Positions 1-14,280 of a DNA stretch of 64,000 nucleotides are shown here, piece by piece; position 1 is the first letter of the stretch, and each line of letters starts with the position of its first letter. Location: assembly GCA_034008185.1 (NCBI GenBank), contig CM067109.1, positions 39,402,885 to 39,466,884 on the forward strand. The letters run 5' to 3'. The DNA is from Gorsachius magnificus (taxonomy: Eukaryota; Chordata; Aves; Pelecaniformes; Ardeidae). The notes beneath the pieces are model-generated. The model was not told where the DNA came from and ran no database searches. It worked only from the letters and a program-made list of their open reading frames with translations. Both the position numbers and the translations under genes were made by a program.

Positions 1-212
1 AGCAAAGCCTGTGGCACAATCTCCGCAGTCTCTTTGTAGCCAAACTAGGGCTAGGAAGACAAGAAAGGGAAAATTTTCCTTTATGTGAGAGAGCAGCAGG
101 AATTCATGGAGCTCTGCCTTGGGATGGGTAATGAGACAGTTAAGAGAATAAGGGTCAGCATTACCAAACAAGCATTACAGACAAACACACTGCCTGATCA
201 GAAACAGATAAT

Positions 213-1978
213 AGATTCGTAGAATCATTTTGGTTAGAAAAGACCTTTATGATCACCAAACCCAACTGTTAACCTAACATTACAAAGTCCACACTAAACC
301 ATGTCCCTAGGTGCCACACCCATCCATCTTCTAAATACCTCTAGGGTTGGTGACTCAACCATGCTTCCCTGGGCAGCCTGTTTGAGTGCTTGATAACGCT
401 TTCAGTTAAGAAATTTTTCCTGATATCCAATCTAAACCTCCCCTGGCACAACCTGAGGACATTTCCTCTCGTCCTGTCACTTGCTGCCTGGGAGAAGAGA
501 CAGACACCCACCTCACTACAACCTCCTGCCAGGTGGTTGTAGGGAGTGATAAGGTCTCCTTTCAGCCTCCTTTTCTCCACACTAAATACCCCAGGTCCCT
601 CAGCTGCTCCTCATAAGACTTGTGCTCCAGACTCCTCACGAGCTTCATTGGCCTCCGGACATGCTCCAGTGCCTCAGTGTCTGTCTTGCAGTGAGGGGCC
701 CAAAACTGAACACAGTATTCAAGGTGCGGCCTCACCAGCGCCGCATACAGGGGCATGATCACTTCCCTGCTCCTGCTGGCCACCCTATTCCTGATACAAG
801 CCAGGATGCTATTGGCCCTCTTGGCCACCTGTGTACACTGCTGGCTCATATTCAGACGGCTGTCAATCAGTACCCCCAGATCCCTCTCTGCCAAGCAGCT
901 TTCCAGGCACTCTTCTGCAAGCCTGTAGTGTTGCATGGGGTTGTTGTGACCCAAGTGCAAGATGAAGCACTTGGCCTTGTTAAACCTCATACAGTTGGCC
1001 TTGGCCCATCAGTCCAGCCTGTCCAGGTCTCTCTGTAGAGCCTTCCTACCCTCACGCAGATCAACACTTCCACCCAGTTTAGTGTCATCTGCAAATTTGC
1101 TGAGGGTGCACTCGATCCCCTCGTCCAGGTCATTGATAAAGATGTTAAACAAAACTGTGCCCAACACTAAGCCCTGGGGAACACTGCTTGTGACTGGCCG
1201 CCAATTGGATTTAGCTGCATTTACAAAAAATATCTTTGGGCCCAGCCATCCAGCCAGTTTTTTACCCTGCAAAGAGTATGCTTGTCCAGGCCATGGGCAG
1301 CCAGTTTCTCAAGCAGAGTGCTGTGGGAAACAATGTCAAAGGCTTTACTAAAGCCCAGGTGCACTACATCCACAGCCTTTCCCTTGTCCGCTAAGCAGGT
1401 CACCTTGTCATAGAAGGAGATCAGGTTAGTCAGGCAGGATCTGCCTTTCATAAAACCCATGTGGACTCGGCCTGATCTTCTGGTTGTCATTGACATGCTG
1501 TGTGATAGCACTCAAGATGATCTGCTCCATAACCTTATCCAGCACCAAGGTCAGACTGACAGGCCTCTAGTTCCCCAGATCCTCCTTCCAGCTCTTCTTG
1601 GAAATGGGCATCGCATTTGCCAACTTCCAGTCAAGTGAAGCTTCCCCAGTCATCCCAGACTGCTGATAGATGATGGAAGGGGGCTTGGTGAGCACTTCTG
1701 CCAGATCCCTCAGTACTCTTGGGTGGTCCCATGGACTTATGTGTGTCTAATTGGCCAAGCAGGTCACTGACCATTTCCTCTTGGATAATGGGAGCTTTGT
1801 TCTGCTCCCCATCCCTGCCTTCTGGCTCAGGGGGATGGGTACCCAGAGAACAGCTGACCTTACTATTAAAAGACTGAGGCCCCATGAGACCTGTTGGAAT
1901 GCACCCATAGTTGATGAGGAGGCTGGCCATTGTCACCAGTCTTAGGCATTTTTTTAAAGGTCCTGACCAGACCAACCT
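213..1978 (-). mobile_element. CR1 LINE, 5'-truncated, minus strand, degenerate
   Basis: The reverse complement encodes pieces of a CR1-family reverse transcriptase in the expected order. A palm-upstream segment with VSDLLGQLDTHKSMGP lies at about 1,631-1,975. KGRSCLTNLISFYD and GFSKAFDIVSH lie at about 1,221-1,511. The catalytic region with [15 protein letters not shown] and FADDTKLGG lies at about 1,009-1,272. The thumb and C-terminal segment ([14 protein letters not shown]) lies at 562-990. The frame is broken by stops and shifts, so it is dead. The left boundary ends in a degenerate CR1 3' tail (ATGATTCTA-like on the - strand near 213-230). No target-site duplication is expected for CR1. 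The 5' end, including ORF1 and the endonuclease, is missing, as in most CR1 copies. Confidence 0.93.
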
Positions 1979-3352
1979 GGGGGAAGGTAGAGTGGAGATT
2001 CCTGACAGCTAGGAAGAAGTAAATGTCATGCCTATCTTCAGGGAAGGCAAGATGGAAAATCAGGGGTACTGCAGGCCAGGCAGCCTCTCCTCAGTTGCTG
2101 AGGTAATGAAGAGAGCAAATAACACTGGAAACCATTTACAAAAATGTAATGGACCAGCAGCTGGTTGGGCATAATCAGCATAGATTCACAATGGGGAAAC
2201 CAAGTTTGACTAAACTCATGGCCTTCTATGGTGGGGTGACTGGCTTGGTGGGCGAGGTGAGCAGTGGCTGTTGATCTCTACTTCAGTGAAGCTTCTGATG
2301 CCGTATGCCATAGCATCCTCACAGACAAACCTATGTAGCAGGGACTAGGTAAAGGAACTGTCTGGACAGCTGAGCAAAAAGGGCTTTGATAGCAGCACAA
2401 AGACCACCTAACTGGAGGCCAATAACTGGTGGTGTACTGCAGAGTTCAATACTGGGGTCAATAGTATTTAGCGTCTTCGCTAAGGATAGGACAGAACATG
2501 TGCTCAACAGGTTTGTGGGGGATTGAAAAATTGGGAAGAGAACCACAGATGGGTGTACTGCTGTTCAGAGGGATGTGGGCAGGTTGGAGAAATGGTCAGA
2601 GAGGAAAGCTCATGAAGTTTAGCAAAGGAAAATATCAAGTCCTGCCCCTGGGTAGCAGTAAAACCCTGCGCCCATCTGTGCTGGGGGTTGGATAGCAACT
2701 TTATAGGAAGGGACCTTGGTGTCCTGGTGGACACTAGCTGACCATGAGCAAGCAATGCACCCTCATGGCAGTGGCGGTCAGCACTCTCCTGGGTTACATT
2801 AGGGAAGGCGTTGCCAGTAGGTTGCGGCTGGTGATCCTTCCCCTGTACTCAGACCTGGTGAGAGACGTCTGAAGCGCTGGGTCCAGTTCTGGGCTCCCTA
2901 GTGCAAGAAAGATATGGACATCCTGGATGAAGTCAAGTGCAGGGTCATGAGCATGACTATGGGACTAAAGCATCAAGGAGCAAGTGAGGGAGCTGGGATT
3001 GTTCAGCCTGAGAAGGCTCAGGGGGATCTTATCAATGTGTATAAATACCTGATGGAGGTAGTGGTGCCCACTGATAGAAGAGGCAGTGGGCACAAACTGA
3101 AATACAGGAAACTCCACTTATACTTCAGAGGAAACTTTTTCACTGTAAAAGTGATTAGTCACTAGAACAGATTGCCTAGAGAGTTTGTGAAATCTACATC
3201 CTTGGAAATACTCAAAACCTGTCTGGATATAGCCTCAAGGAATGTTTTTTCTTTGGCTTGCTTGCAGGGGAGTTGGACTTAGAGATCCAACTGCTAGCTG
3301 GAGTAGTACTCCAGAGTACTTCCAAGCCCTACAATTCTGTGATTCTGTGGAA
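1979..3352 (+). mobile_element. CR1 LINE fragment, plus strand, degenerate
   Basis: On the + strand this older copy shows CR1 landmarks in order. There is a segment like the RT start (ACTGCAGGCCAGGCAGCCTC at about 2,068), a motif equivalent to HRFTKGKS near 2,185-2,205, and a decayed C-terminal region (EKAQGDLINVYKYL at about 3,010-3,050). The 3' tail reads ATTCTGTGATTCTGTGG and ends at about 3,350. Many indels and stops leave no usable reading frame. It abuts the minus-strand CR1 head to head at about 1,978, so the join point is approximate by some tens of bases. Confidence 0.88.
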
Positions 3353-4312
3353 TGAGATGAAGTGGGCAACTGGGTAATAAAACTGGGTAAAAAACTGTCA
3401 GATCTGTCAGCTTCAAAGGGTTACAATCGGTGGTAGAACATCCAGCTGGTTGCTGACTACAAGCAGTGTCCTGTAGGGGTCTGTACTAGTACCAGTACTG
3501 TTTAGTGTGTTAGTAATGCCATAAATTACAATATGGGATGCAGTGCCTGCAGGTTTATGGATGATACCAAACTGGGTGACATGGATGATATACTTGAGGG
3601 CAGAGGTGCTATTCAGAGGGATTTGTACAGGGTAGAAAAATGAGCTAAGAGGAGTTCAAGAAAAGCAAATGCATAGTCTTGTATCTGGGATGGAATAGCT
3701 CCATGCAACAGTCCAGGCTGGGGACCACATGGCTAGAAAGCAGCTTTGTGGAAAAGGGCCTGTGTGTCCTGGTGGACCAGAAGTTGAACATCAGACTCTG
3801 TGGAAAGGAACACAGGAAAAGGAAAAGCGCTCCTTCCCCTCGTTTTGGTTGTGGTGGGACTGCAGTTGGAGTGCTGTGTCCAGTTCTGGGCTTCCCAGTA
3901 CAGGAAAGACATAGACTTACTGGAGCAAATCCAGCAGAGGGCCACCAAGCTGGTTAGGGGCTGGAGCATATGACATATAAGGTAAGAGAACTGTGTTTCT
4001 TCACCCTTAATGAAAGAAGGCTAAGGGCAAACCTTATTACTGTCTGTAGCTACCTAGGATGGCCTAAGAAGATGGGGCCGTTCTTTCTTCAGATGTGTCC
4101 AGTGGAAGGATGGTGGCAGGGGGAATTCACCACTGGAGTGATAAAATGGTGAAACAGGTAACAAAGTGAGGGCATGGGATCTCAGTCCTTGGAGATGTTC
4201 AAAACTCAGGAGCCCTGACAGCCTTCTTTGTGTAGAGCTGCTTTGGGCAGAAGGTTGCACTAGATCTGGTTGTATCTTCCAGCCTATGTAAGTCTGAGTT
4301 TACACAATCATT
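3353..4312 (+). mobile_element. Third CR1 fragment, plus strand, decayed
   Basis: This starts directly after the tail of the preceding copy. It carries a decayed RT palm region (GTACCAGTACTGTTTAGTGT and the DDT-like segment near 3,555-3,575), then the C-terminal region with GCTGTGTCCAGTTCTGGGC near 3,875. A CR1-like 3' end (GGTTGCACTAGATCTGG, then CTTCCAGCCTATGTAAGTCT) ends near 4,300. It is in the same orientation as the copy at 1,979-3,352 and more diverged than the minus-strand copy. The boundaries are estimated by eye. Confidence 0.8.
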
Positions 4313-7059
4313 GGATTAGGAGGGGGAAAGGGTTAGTTGCTGTAACTGCAAGGCCAGGACTTTTCACTTTTACAATTTGCTTTCTCTCCAGCTCATCTAT
4401 CAAGACGATCATGATAGGTGGTTGAATATGCTCACTGATACCTTTTTACTTTTTTCTAATCATGAAGTTTCATGGAATTCCCTCTTCTGTGATATCCTTG
4501 TAGGAGATAATTCTTTGGTAATTCATGAGCATTTTGTTTCAGAAGTACTATGATTTTTTGATACTGAACAAATTCTTACTTGAAAAAACTTCTTTCCTTC
4601 TGTTTATGAAATGAAAAACATTACATTAACATTGAAATAATGAGCAAAGACAATGTTACACTTCCAGAAAGAAGTAAGAGAGTCTGAACAAATACAAGTA
4701 ACTCCTGGAACAAATGCTGGTGTATGTAATTGCTCTCCAGTCAAGGCAGTAAAGATGTTGCTTCTGAATGGAATTTACTTCATGGAAATTTCACTTATAC
4801 CCACTTACCAATATGTACATGCACTTATCTTTAGAAGCAAATGTGTTTTTATCAAAACACAAATGTTTTGGTCTTCATAGCTGAGAAGGAGTAAAAGTAT
4901 ACAGAAGTTATGAGCTGAATGACTGTTGGGATGCCCTTCTCTATGTTTATGAGGTCTGAGGCTTGGCTCTTGATATTCTCAATTAATAGGAATGAGGGAG
5001 GAACACCTTGTCAGGAGACCGCATAACTGTGTCTCCTCAGTATACCTGCTTTCCTTAAATATTCCTACCTCCCACCATTTTCTGACACGATCCTTAAAAT
5101 AGTGAGGAGGCAGGTTGGTATACTCACTGACTGAGTTCTGTTCTGTTCTTAATCTTCATAGCATTTAATATTATTTTCACTGATACATTGCTTCCATTCA
5201 CGTTTATGATGAAATGAGAAACTACATGTTTAATATAACAATTTTCCTAAGTCTGTCTCCTGTTTGGTCCTCTTGTGGGGTCAAAATATCTTAACTGAGC
5301 AAGCTTAATAATCTCAGCATGTAGAGTATGAAAACATTTTTTTCTAGATAGCAAGCATAAAAGAATACTGAGAATTGTAAGGAAGACTGAGAGAAAAATG
5401 TGGCAGGGAAATGTTGTACTGAACAATTTTAATTTGGAATGAGAAAACAACTGAAAACCATTCATACTGTTTTATTTTATCATGATAACAGAAGTAATTT
5501 TTTTACACCAAATACTGCTTTGGATTGTGGGGGGGGAAAAAAAAAAGCTATATTTCTTAAATATGAAAGTCAGTATAAATATCACCAGCTTAATTTTCAA
5601 GACTTCATTGCTGACAAGATACGTGAATAGAAGCAGTTATCATGTGCTTTTTTTCTTATGCACTAGATTCTTAGTTACAAAGTGAAAACAGATCACAAAG
5701 ATAGCTTTTTGTTGGATTTGAGACAACTGAAGGAAAATATTAAAGTAGGCTCTGTCTTAAAAATATGGCTTGCAGATGAAGTTTTTTCCTCTTGAATCTT
5801 GCGTTAAGTATTTTACTTTCTTGGTTTTTTGTAAGGATGCAAAATAAGCTATTTTCACTTTTTAAAAAATACGGCTTGCAGATGAGACTTCATCTCATTT
5901 GTGAAATCTGTGTATTTTTATTGTTTATTTTAATAAAGAGGCAACCTTTGCAGTAGTGCAAAAAACAAATTAATGCAACCCATATGCCTTATATTATTTG
6001 AAAATTGAGCAGTGACAGCAAACCAAAACACTTATTCAAAATAACAACAAAAGTGTCAGCATGTTTCTTCTCCGATTTTGAACATATTTATGCATATTCC
6101 AAATAGACATGGTTTTTGTTGTTGACTTATTTCATCACCCCAACGTGTATTTCACTTTAGTGCACCAACTTGGGCTTCTTCATTAACCTTCTCTGTAATT
6201 CAGCTGAACCTGAGATAGAAAAGGAATGTTTGTGTAACTACTGTATACCTTTTCTCTATATTTTGGCCATCTGATGCTGAGGTGTATTAATAGGTGCCAA
6301 ATAAGATGGTCCTTGTGAGATCTCCAAGGCAGTGCTAGCTAATTTCTTGCTGTATACTGGCTGGTCTTTGTACTTAATTTATTCTGGAGGAGCTAAGAAG
6401 CATATCTCCTGTAAATAGTGAATCTACTTAGTATGGTATATCAATATTAAACTTTCTCAATATCCTTAATCAGCTGTTCTTTTAGGGACTCTTTCTTCTG
6501 AAGAAATTTCTCACAGAAATTAGGCCTTCTGTTCTTCACAGCTATGAAATACATTACTCTTTTAATATTGTAGGAAAGGTTTTATTCTTATTTCTTCTAA
6601 TTGGAGGGGTTGCAGGGGGAGAAGAAAGAAATTGGACACCTACTGTAAATATCTAAAGCCTGTTCTGGGAATGTAATACTAATGTAAATATTACTTCAGT
6701 GCTGGACAGACTCATTGGCATTTTTATTAAGGAATGGATTTAGTGAACACATGGATGAATAGGATGAGGCAGAATAATTGTACCTTTAGGAGATGAAAGT
6801 CATGCCTTGCAAATCAGTGGGATTTCTTTGAAGGAATAAATACATACAGTGGATGTTGCTGATTGTGTCTGTATATTGTTTTAAATTTTAAAAAAATGTT
6901 GTTCAACTATCACCAAAGCCCCTGGTGGTTTTTTGTAGGGTTTTTTTGTTTGTGGTTTGTTTGTTGGGTTTTTTTAAAGCTGTTCATGGATATGAGTTTT
7001 CTTTTAGTCACAGCGTTAAGCATAATGAGTGGGAGAGAGGAATAGATAGTTAGCTTCCA

Positions 7060-7600
7060 TAGCTTTGGAAAGCTAACAGTGGAGTTCTGTGGAGATCAGT
7101 GCTGGAAATGATTTGAAAAAGAGAAGGAATGACAGAACTTGATGATCCAAAATTTCAGGATAGTGAAGACACTAACACACTGCAGAATAATAAAACAAAA
7201 GTAACTGGTCAATACAATGACTAAAGAAACTCAGTAGTAATAAGTGCAAAGTAATGTATGTGGTGGTGGTGAGAATTACATTTCCAAGGGTTCATTTTCA
7301 CTGGATTAAAATTGGCTATTACCAGTAAGGAGGTGGATATTGGAGTTACTGTAGATAGCTGTGTGAAAATGCTGTATTACTATTCAGTGTCTTCAGACAG
7401 AAGACAGTCTGTTCCTATTTAAATCAATTGTTTTACCATATACTGCATAAGTCTACTTAGAGTTTTTAAAAAAAAGAAAAGAAGAAAACCAGTAAAAGTA
7501 TAAAGAACAGGGTCAAGAATGATCAGAGATCTAGCATAGCATCTACAGAAGGTGTAACAAAGTTGGAATAGGATTCCTCAGGATACAAGGCAAACTACTG
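7060..7600 (+). mobile_element. Ancient CR1-like LINE relic
   Basis: This is a strongly decayed + strand segment. It follows the order of an old amniote CR1 RT region: a candidate counterpart of the post-FADD stretch, a TAAGTGCAAAGTAATGTATG block near 7,240, and an AAATTGGCTATTACCAGTAAGG...GGAGTTACTGTAGATAGC block near 7,309-7,360. These correspond to the K-C-K-V-M-H and L-G-V-x-V-D parts of the RT thumb. There is no open frame. The match is by recall of consensus, so the edges are rough. Confidence 0.6.
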
Positions 7601-10600
7601 CTGTTGGAGGTTTACAAAATTCATGTATTTGTCCTGGATAGTTCTTTTGCACTTTGTATACCAATATTTTGCTTGGGAGCTTTTAGCAGCCAATTTGAAA
7701 ATATGCACGTATGGAAAAAACCCCTTATTTTTCATGTTATGTTGCCAAATCTATTCTTTGCACCTTTACCCCTCACCTTGGGCAAATGAGCTAGCAGGTT
7801 TGTCTTGCTCAAGTTTCAAGATCTCTAGGAAAGGATGAAAAGTAATTTTTTTTTGCTCCCTGTGGCACTTTAAGAACAGACTGGAGGAGGAGTACTTTTT
7901 CTGGAGATAGTACATACTAGGAAAGGGAATGGAAAAAGGAAATTCTTTGTTTCTCCATTGTGTCTAATCTTTCAGCTCTTTTTCTTTTTTGCCCTCTGGA
8001 AGTAGACAAAGGGGCTGTGTATATGGCTTTGTTTATTCACTCTCCTCTACCTCTTTCTGCATCTCTCCTGGTTCTTCTGTCTTCATTATTCATTTCTGTT
8101 TCCATATCTATTTCAAACCAGAATCTAGCGGGTGGGGATTATTAGCTGGATTGCACCCATTTGTCAGTCACTGTCTTCATTGGGAACGTTGTGAGAAAGA
8201 ATATAGCACATCCTTTTCCTGGCTGCTTTTGTGGCAGTCTTGCTGGCTCAAGCTCCTGCTGGGAGAGAAGAGGCTAAACTGAGAAAGATGTGGCTTTCTG
8301 CTAGTTGTGCATAGCGTCCCCTTCTGGCAGGTAATGCTGTTTTTCTTTAATTTTTACAAAAACAGTTCATCTGGCAACCAGCAATACTGGCAATAGTTGT
8401 GAATACCGGGGATAGTAATTCAAAACCGAAGATAGTTCCAGCCAACACAGAACTGCCTGGAAATATGTTAACCCTGAAATTGCATGTGGTTGTTATTTTA
8501 ATATTAGAAAAGCAGCATGGAACAAATTGCCAGTACAGAGCGAAATTGCAGATTGTACCAGTCCAAATGAACACTGACATTCAGAACTAAAAGAAGTTTG
8601 AAGAAAAAAGAAAAAGAGTATTCAAATAATGATAACTTTGGCATCATCATGCTTGCTGTACTAAATAATCCAGTAAGCTTGTTTTTTCCTTTTTTGTAAC
8701 TTTTCTTTTGAATGCTTGTAATTGTAGTTTACTTTCACAATACCTTCTACTGCTGAAATTGTCACAAGACTGGCTAACTTTTTTTTTCTATCCTGTGGTG
8801 AAAACAGTGACTGTTGCTCCCTGCATGTGGCTACTGAATCAGATGGGAACCTCCAAAATTCATTTAATCTAATTGACTAAATAAAATGCCAAGTTCACAG
8901 TGTTCATCTTGGTAGACTGATGTAATTGCTGGCATTTGACTTGCATACCTCTTGAAATATTAAATTAGTTTATAAACGTGGCAGAAAAGAGCAGCCTATA
9001 CTTGCCAAATAAAGTTTGGGTATTTTACAACAGCTTAAACAAACTCGCCATGTTAACTCTTCTTTTGGGGAGTTGTTTTTTCATTTTGTTTTGTTATTAA
9101 ACTGCATGAATAAGTCTGCCTCAGCTATGTGCTCAGCTTTTAAGAGAGCTTGTATATCATGGCAGAATAAGGATATTTAGCTAGAGGAAGGTAACCATTT
9201 GGACAAAACTATGTTTACTGGAATATTGTGTAGTTTTGTTTGATGAGTATTTTAATATCTTTAATTTTCCAGAGAACAATAAAACCAGAAAACTGTAAAA
9301 TTTTGTAGTGTGAAACTTAGTAGATGAAAACTTACAGGTTGACATTGAATTTCACTTGGATCTAAACTGAGACAGCAATACTGTAGACATTTAGTAATGT
9401 TTAAAATTGGTGCCAGCAAAAACCTGACACCAGTGTAGTTTACAAAAAGAACAATTGCTAGACAAGTTCCACTTGAAATACATTTTGTGTTCCCAATGAT
9501 TAACTGTAATTTTGGAGTGCTCTTTTTTTAACAGGTTAGTAACAGTTAATTCCCATAAAAATCAAATGCCATATATTCATCTAAAATGAGATGGTTGCAC
9601 AGCTTTTGATATTTTGGGAAGTTCTATGCTGATCATTTCCTCTAGTGACTTCTTTGGTTTTGTTATTTTAAAATGAAAATTAAGTTTTGCTGTTTTTTCT
9701 TAATCTATTCTGTAGTATTCCTGCCCAAGTTGTTATCAATCCAACACAGCTGAAAATTAATGATTTCAAGGAAGATTATTTTTTGAGAACACACATATTA
9801 AAAGATAAGTTTAAAACATTAAATTCTATAAAGCTTTTGAAAATGTAACACAATCTATGAAACAGCAAAGTCATTAAAAAATACACAAAATTCTCTTTAG
9901 TGTGTACTTTAAGAAAATTAACAACTGTAGAACCCTTTCTTTTTATGCTTTCCTTCCTCTTTGTAATACAGAATCTACATATTTGATAAGTGAAAAATAC
10001 TGTAGTTACTGTAGGATGTAATAATCCTGAACCCTAATGATACAGCGGAATGTACGTAAATTATAATTAACGTAATCTGTCTGCAATTAGATAGAAACTG
10101 TCTTCATTTCTACTGGGTAAAACCTCTGGTTTCAGTACGTGATGATATAGAATCAAGTCATTCAGTCAGGTTGCCGGGAAAAGCTTTGTTGGCTAGACTG
10201 GAATCTTTTTTTTGTTGTGGTTTTGCTTTCCTGTAGTTGTCTGTTCTTTAGGACACAGGTATTTACAGTAAAACTTGACTTCTATGGAGACCTAAATCTC
10301 TACATCCACACACTTTGAACTTTTACCAGACCTACTACATTGTCTGGAACCTTAGCAAAAGTTTAACTTCTTGAAGTAATTTACTAAAAGATGTCATTCC
10401 TGAAAATGCGCAAACTTCTGAAATAGTATTTATTCAAACAATATTAGTAAAATATTTGTAAGACTGATAGTATGAAAACAGTTTAATAGTGAGAAATTCC
10501 CACAGAATGCAGAGCATTGCTAAGAGGAAAGACATTCCTACCCCCATTGTAACGTGACATGTCATTTCCACTTAGGAAGAAGAATACATTACTAATATGT

Positions 10601-12189
10601 CTCGTTTATATTAATTTTGAGTGCAGTTATGCCTCAATACACAGTCTTTACTTTGAAAGTATAGAATAGGATTGGGAATCCATCTTCCCAAACACATTCA
10701 CCCTACAGTGGTTAATTGTTGTCTTTTACGATCTCTGTTAGCACCCAATAGAGTATCATATATTTTTATAAGCTTTCCATGTTTGCACCACTTAGATTTT
10801 GTGTCTATCTGTAATTTACAAAGCAAGGGTTTATGCCAGTGAGGTGTCAGTGAGTTACCAAAGAAACCATGACAGTAGCTCCCAAACAGACTCCTTTGCT
10901 TTCTCTATCTGAAAGGTGAAGGCTGTGGCGTAAATATGCACAAACACTGAAAATCCTGAGTTGTCTTCTTGCCAGGAAGAACAATGAGTCAACCTGAGCA
11001 AGGCAGAGAGATCTTTAACCTTAGTGTGAGTAGATTAAGCATATCTTGTCTTTCATTTCTTTACCTAAGCATTTTATAAATGTTTCTATGTCTGTTTCAG
11101 GTATGATAAATAAATGCTTTCAATTACATTTTATTTAAATCTAGCATGAACTGAGTGTGGTTTGGGAGGCATAGCAAGACCCTTCTGTGTGTAATATGGG
11201 GGGATTCTGTAAACTGGGGGAGCTGAAGTGTTGAAGTTTCCCAGCACATCTTCTGCCCTGAGCCCCATGTGTGATTCACCCAAGAGCCTAAAGAATGAAT
11301 CCCCATTTCAGCTACATGGCCAGTGGGTGACCTGACACATCTAGGACTGGTGGGTGCAGGTTTCTTCCAAAAAAAAGTCAGGAAAGCTTTTAGCACGGAG
11401 ATAGCTAGATACTTGACTCATGAAGGGCACTCTGAAAAAGTGCCTTGGCAGTCTGTATACCTTCTTAATTTTGTAGGCATCAGTCAAATTCAGACCAGTG
11501 ACAGGGAGGACCCTCACAACGCCATCCTAGACTCCCTGTGAATCAGTCTCTCTCTCATGAGACTGTTACAGGCCCTCACTGGGTTCTTACCTGTGGGTTG
11601 GAAACCTCTGGTCCTCCTCAGCAGTAACTTAAAACTCTTGGTAACTGTGGCGTAATGCTTTCAGATCCACAGATGTGAAGCATTATGTAAAGTGTCTGCA
11701 GCCTGCTGCAACAGAAGGGAATGGCAGGTCTTCTTAGAATTGAAATGCTGAAGTGCTGGGTTGAATTCCTGATTTTAAAAATCTGGTTTTTACTTGCCAC
11801 GCTTTCAGATTGTGCTATATTTTTAGTAGAAATATATGGGTGCAAAGACTGGAGATTTCTAGGGGCTGCTAGCAACAGAATTTTTAGTATCAAAGTAGTG
11901 CTACTATATCAATTTAAATTAATATATCAGTGTATGTTAATTAGGAATGAAACCTTTTAATGATTATCTAATCTATTTCTTAGCACCAAGTAAAATAAAT
12001 AGTGCAGTTGCATCATTCAGGCATTCTCATGTTGTCCTTTGGCCAGAGGAGATAAATGGGGTTTGGGGTTTACTTGTTACAGTCAACAAAGCAGGAAATC
12101 ATTAGAACAAAAGTCTGAGTCTTTAGGTGTCAAAAACTTTACTGCAGAAGGTGCAGTCACAAACAAGTATGAAATACAGTGTTCTGGAG

Positions 12190-12850
12190 TTTACCTAACA
12201 TCAGGTTGCAGTTAGGGAAATTTGAGACAAATCAGTAGACCTCTCTGGAGGGATTTTATGTAATTTAAAGGTGATGGCTAAAGATGAGAGTGACCTGGAT
12301 TGCCTGGATTCCACTGAGGAAAAAAACAAAGCCAAATGGAAGATTAAATTTCCAGGAGTAAGGAAGGCTACAGGCTCTTTGTCTAGAATGAGAGTTCTCT
12401 TCTTCTGTATGATATTACCAAGACAGATACTGCATCCCATTTTATACCTATTTTAAAAATGGTAGTTAAAAGATAAGAGCAAATGCAGAAAAGACTTACA
12501 GAGGTTATATATGGACAAATTTTCATTCTGTAGTAGATGAAGTTCAGGACATTTAATTACTCAAAAGGAGGCTTGAGAGGTGACTTGGTAATAGTTTGTA
12601 AGTATTGGCAGGAAGGCAGCCAGGTATTTGAAAGTGCTTAATTTTGTCTGTTGGTAAAATTGCATAGTGATTTCCTAATAAAACAGTTATCTCAGTGTAG
12701 CACTGTTATGTTTAATAAACATATTAGTAAGCTTACGTCACACTTAACTAAACAGTATCAGATTTTTACTTACCAGTTTAAATTTTCTGTCCTACGGTTC
12801 TGTTTATTAATTTTATCCAAATTCCCCTCCTGGCAATACTATTCATCTTT
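12190..12850 (+). mobile_element. Possible old CR1/L2-like LINE fragment
   Basis: The stretch near 12,540-12,650 (ACTCAAAAGGAGGCTTGAGAG, then GACTTGGTAATAGTTTGTAAGTATT) resembles the GDL-I-x-x-YKYL C-terminal region of old CR1-type elements, followed by a decayed tail. A 61-codon + strand open stretch at 12,271-12,456 lies just upstream but matches nothing I know. The call is tentative. Confidence 0.35.
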
Positions 12851-14280
12851 GTTTCACATCTGGTAAAATAGGGGCTTGTGGGGAATATGGCGGGGGGGGG
12901 GTTATTTTAATTTTTTACCAAGGCAGAGTGCCATTTAGTTTGTTATGGTGGTCCACTAATTAGACTTATATCTGTAGAAATTCTCATCTGTGTGTATGTA
13001 TTTGGGTCACAGTTACTGACAAAGGATTTGGATTTATAAACTAGGGAAAAAAGTGACACTTTTTCTTCATAATCAGTTTGGTATAACCAATTAGAATACT
13101 GCATTTCTTGAAAACAGGCCTTCGTAGTTCAAACAAACTTGTACTCTTATCATTGATTTAGTTTCTTTTTGAAAAGCATACATACTTCCGGGTGAACCAT
13201 GGCTGATTTATTTCACTATTTTGAAGATATGCTGCTTGTAAGTGCATGATCCCATTTTTGTGTACTTTTGCAATGGTTACACTGCATCAGACTATTTTTG
13301 CTCTGAATGACTAAAATACTGAACTTTTACAGACTTAGAGAAACAAATTGGTTGTGACAGGAATCCATGCAGTGATTAAATTATAGATAAAAGAAGACCT
13401 GTTCTGAAATGAGGTTTGTTTTTTTTTTCCTATCCCTTTCTCCTCACTAAGGAACCTAGAAAAATGACAGAGAACAGCAAAATGAGACTGAATATTATAA
13501 TATTCATATTATATGAAGATATATATATAAGAAACTTTGTGATAAAGTAGTCTGAAAAACCTGTTCAAGGGTAAAAATTATGATAATGTTCTAAAAGATG
13601 TTAAGTGCAGTAATGGGTAAACAAGCTATAGTTGAGATTTCACCAGAAATATTTGGGTTTTGGTGTGGGTGTTCTGTTATCGACTTGTATATACCCTGAT
13701 TCAATTACTTATTTTTTATAGAAACTCCTTCATTTTAAGACAAAAATCATCTTAGAAAGGTGATGTATATGGAGTGATTTCATGAGGAAAGGCTTAACAC
13801 TCATACAGCTAAGCAAATGTGAAAGAATAATGAGGAAAATGAATGAATTGCATGATAAAAGGAAAATACTAGTCAAAACAAAATTGAATTTGGGTGATTT
13901 TTAATAGTGTGAGGACTCCTAAATTGCTTCCACAGGCCACTACTGGCAAACTTTTTTTTTCTGAGTCATCTAAAACTGCCTTAGACAGCATAGCTGGGAA
14001 TACATTTTATGTGAATAATCTTGCATTTCTGAGGTGTGTCAAAGCCTCATCCGACAGGGTTTTTTTATGTCTTTCCTGCCTTTCGAAGTCTATTCAATAA
14101 ATTACATTTCCATACCCATTAAGTTAGAAACTGTATCTTCTTCAGTATCACGGGGACAAAGTGTCGTCTGAGCAACCACAATCAATACTGGCATCAAATC
14201 ATATTTTCAGATTCCATTTATGCTTGACATTCTTCTGTTCAATAGTCTTGCCTTTCTGTGTAAGACTGTTACGGTTTATT

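Noticed and set aside
10984..11040. ATG followed by Ser-Gln-Pro, considered as SRFBP1 first exon
   Set aside because: The residues after it do not match the conserved Asn/Val/Arg/Lys-rich N-terminal region, and no donor in a fitting phase follows.
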